Origin: Hemicordylus capensis
Taxonomy: Eukaryota > Chordata > Lepidosauria > Squamata > Cordylidae
NCBI RefSeq assembly: GCF_027244095.1
Contig: NC_069671.1
Location: forward strand, 9,826,482 to 9,890,481
Length of the DNA stretch: 64,000 bases
Reading direction: 5' to 3'
Shown one piece after another: positions 63,200-64,000 of this stretch. A program made the position numbers and the translations under genes. Under the pieces are notes generated by a model. That model was not told the origin of the DNA. It did not search any database and worked only from the letters and a program-made list of their open reading frames with translations. How positions within the stretch are numbered: the stretch's first letter is position 1; each line of letters begins with the position of its first letter.

Positions 63200-64000
63200 T
63201 CTTCACCTTTTGCTTGTATTTTGGCTAGTTTGTGTTCCTCTGTTCCCTTTCTGCGCCTTCCCTGCGTGTCCAGTGCTAGTCTGGGAGGGAGCCAGGGAGA
63301 GACAGAGTCGCTAGCGTTTCCTCTGCTTCTGATTTTAGCAGGCCCTCTGAATGGCCGCCGAAACCTTTGGCAGCAAGAGAGGGGCTTCTCCCTCTCTCTC
63401 AGGACTCTCTTGCACACTCCATGTGCCGGGCTGAGTGGGCTGCAGCGACTACTTCCGTGCCCATCACTTACCCTCCTAAGTCCAAGTGGGATAAAAAGAA
63501 GGATAAAAAAGACAAGAAATCCCTGGCACGCTCGGTGCAGCCCAGCAGGTCCTAGGAGGGGGCAATATTGCACTCCGCAGGGTACTGGCTGTGGGAGAGG
63601 CCAAGACTTTGCCCCCGCCGCAGGCTGCATCGGCGGCCTCGGCCATAGCAGGGGGTGACGGCCATCAGGGAGCCACGCGGGCCTCAGAGCTTGAGTCAAC
63701 AGAGGCTCCGTCTGCCAAGCGTGCTGTCACCACAGAAGTTACTTGTAGAGCAGCCGCCCCTGAGAGCGGGGAGGAGGAAATTCCTCCGAGATTCACCGCT
63801 TTGCTGCATCACGTCGTTTCAGAAGAACTTGATAAGCTGGTCCCTATCATTGCTAGTGCCATTCCCACCAAAATCTCCGGGTCGGCCATTTTGTCTACCA
63901 TGCTTCTGTCCCTCAGCCGTCGGGCTCTCGCCCATCTAGGCAGGAGCTGGGATCTCCCCGCTCTCCCTGTGTGATTCTCCAGCTCCTTTGCATCCTGTGG
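63200..64000 (+). mobile_element. GC-rich coding-like remnant, possibly the gag side of a DIRS or LTR-type fossil
   Basis: Contains a Lys-rich patch (KWDKKKDKKDKK) and then a Pro/Ala-rich, acidic stretch (including EEIPPRFTALLHHVV) in different frames. The composition resembles retroelement gag regions, but no diagnostic motif was found. It is broken by at least one frame change and runs off the window end, so it could instead be part of something else. Confidence 0.3.

Noticed and set aside
63041-63658. A 205-codon open frame near the window end
   Set aside because: It starts in a hAT-like repeat and crosses into the unassigned GC-rich block. Composition is Ser/Pro/Leu-rich with no domain.

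Overview
This is vertebrate nuclear DNA and almost certainly comes from a squamate reptile, most likely a lizard. It has split genes with short exons and is crowded with several tRNA-headed SINE families, including Sauria-like copies that end in ACCTTT-type tails. It also carries SINEs with a 5S rRNA-derived head, CR1 and L2-type LINE fragments, many small hAT- and mariner-type DNA elements, and one DIRS-type retroelement fossil. There are no operons, no CRISPR arrays and no genuine tRNA or rRNA genes.

The main gene is STX2 (syntaxin-2/epimorphin) on the + strand, complete from its CpG-rich promoter (about 3580-3933) to its poly(A) signal at 30861. All coding exons can be read with consistent phases: 10 shared or alternative exons between 3934 and 26490, plus an alternative last exon at 28953-29030. 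Together they give a 289- or 287-residue t-SNARE with an N-peptide, Habc domain, SNARE helix (zero-layer Gln225) and one C-terminal membrane anchor. The anchor is chosen by including or skipping exon 10, as in mammals. The introns are mostly repeats.

From 30.9 to 39.7 kb is a gene-free, repeat-rich spacer. From 39.8 kb onward three phase-0 exons (39767-39886, 46066-46281, 47145-47279) encode a basic stretch followed by coiled coil resembling the N-terminal region of RIM-binding proteins. Because RIMBP2 lies next to STX2 in mammals, these are read as 5' coding exons of a long RIMBP2 form, whose remainder lies beyond the window. A GC-rich block at 53.5-54.2 kb with a splice-donor-like end may be an internal RIMBP2 promoter and untranslated exon. 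STX2 (plasma-membrane t-SNARE) and RIMBP2 (active-zone scaffold linking RIM and calcium channels) both act in membrane fusion, but they are separate transcription units.

The most unusual structures are a 346-bp nearly perfect palindrome at 50019-50364, a second, more decayed palindrome (43117-43405) in a related element, and a DIRS fossil with inverted terminal repeats and an internal complementary region. There is also a roughly 110-bp hairpin just downstream of a RIMBP2 exon, a SINE family combining 5S and tRNA heads, and a dozen small hAT-type palindromic elements carrying ZNF143-like motifs. The last 0.8 kb is GC-rich and may be the start of another retroelement fossil. Family names rest on recognition by eye, since no database search was possible.
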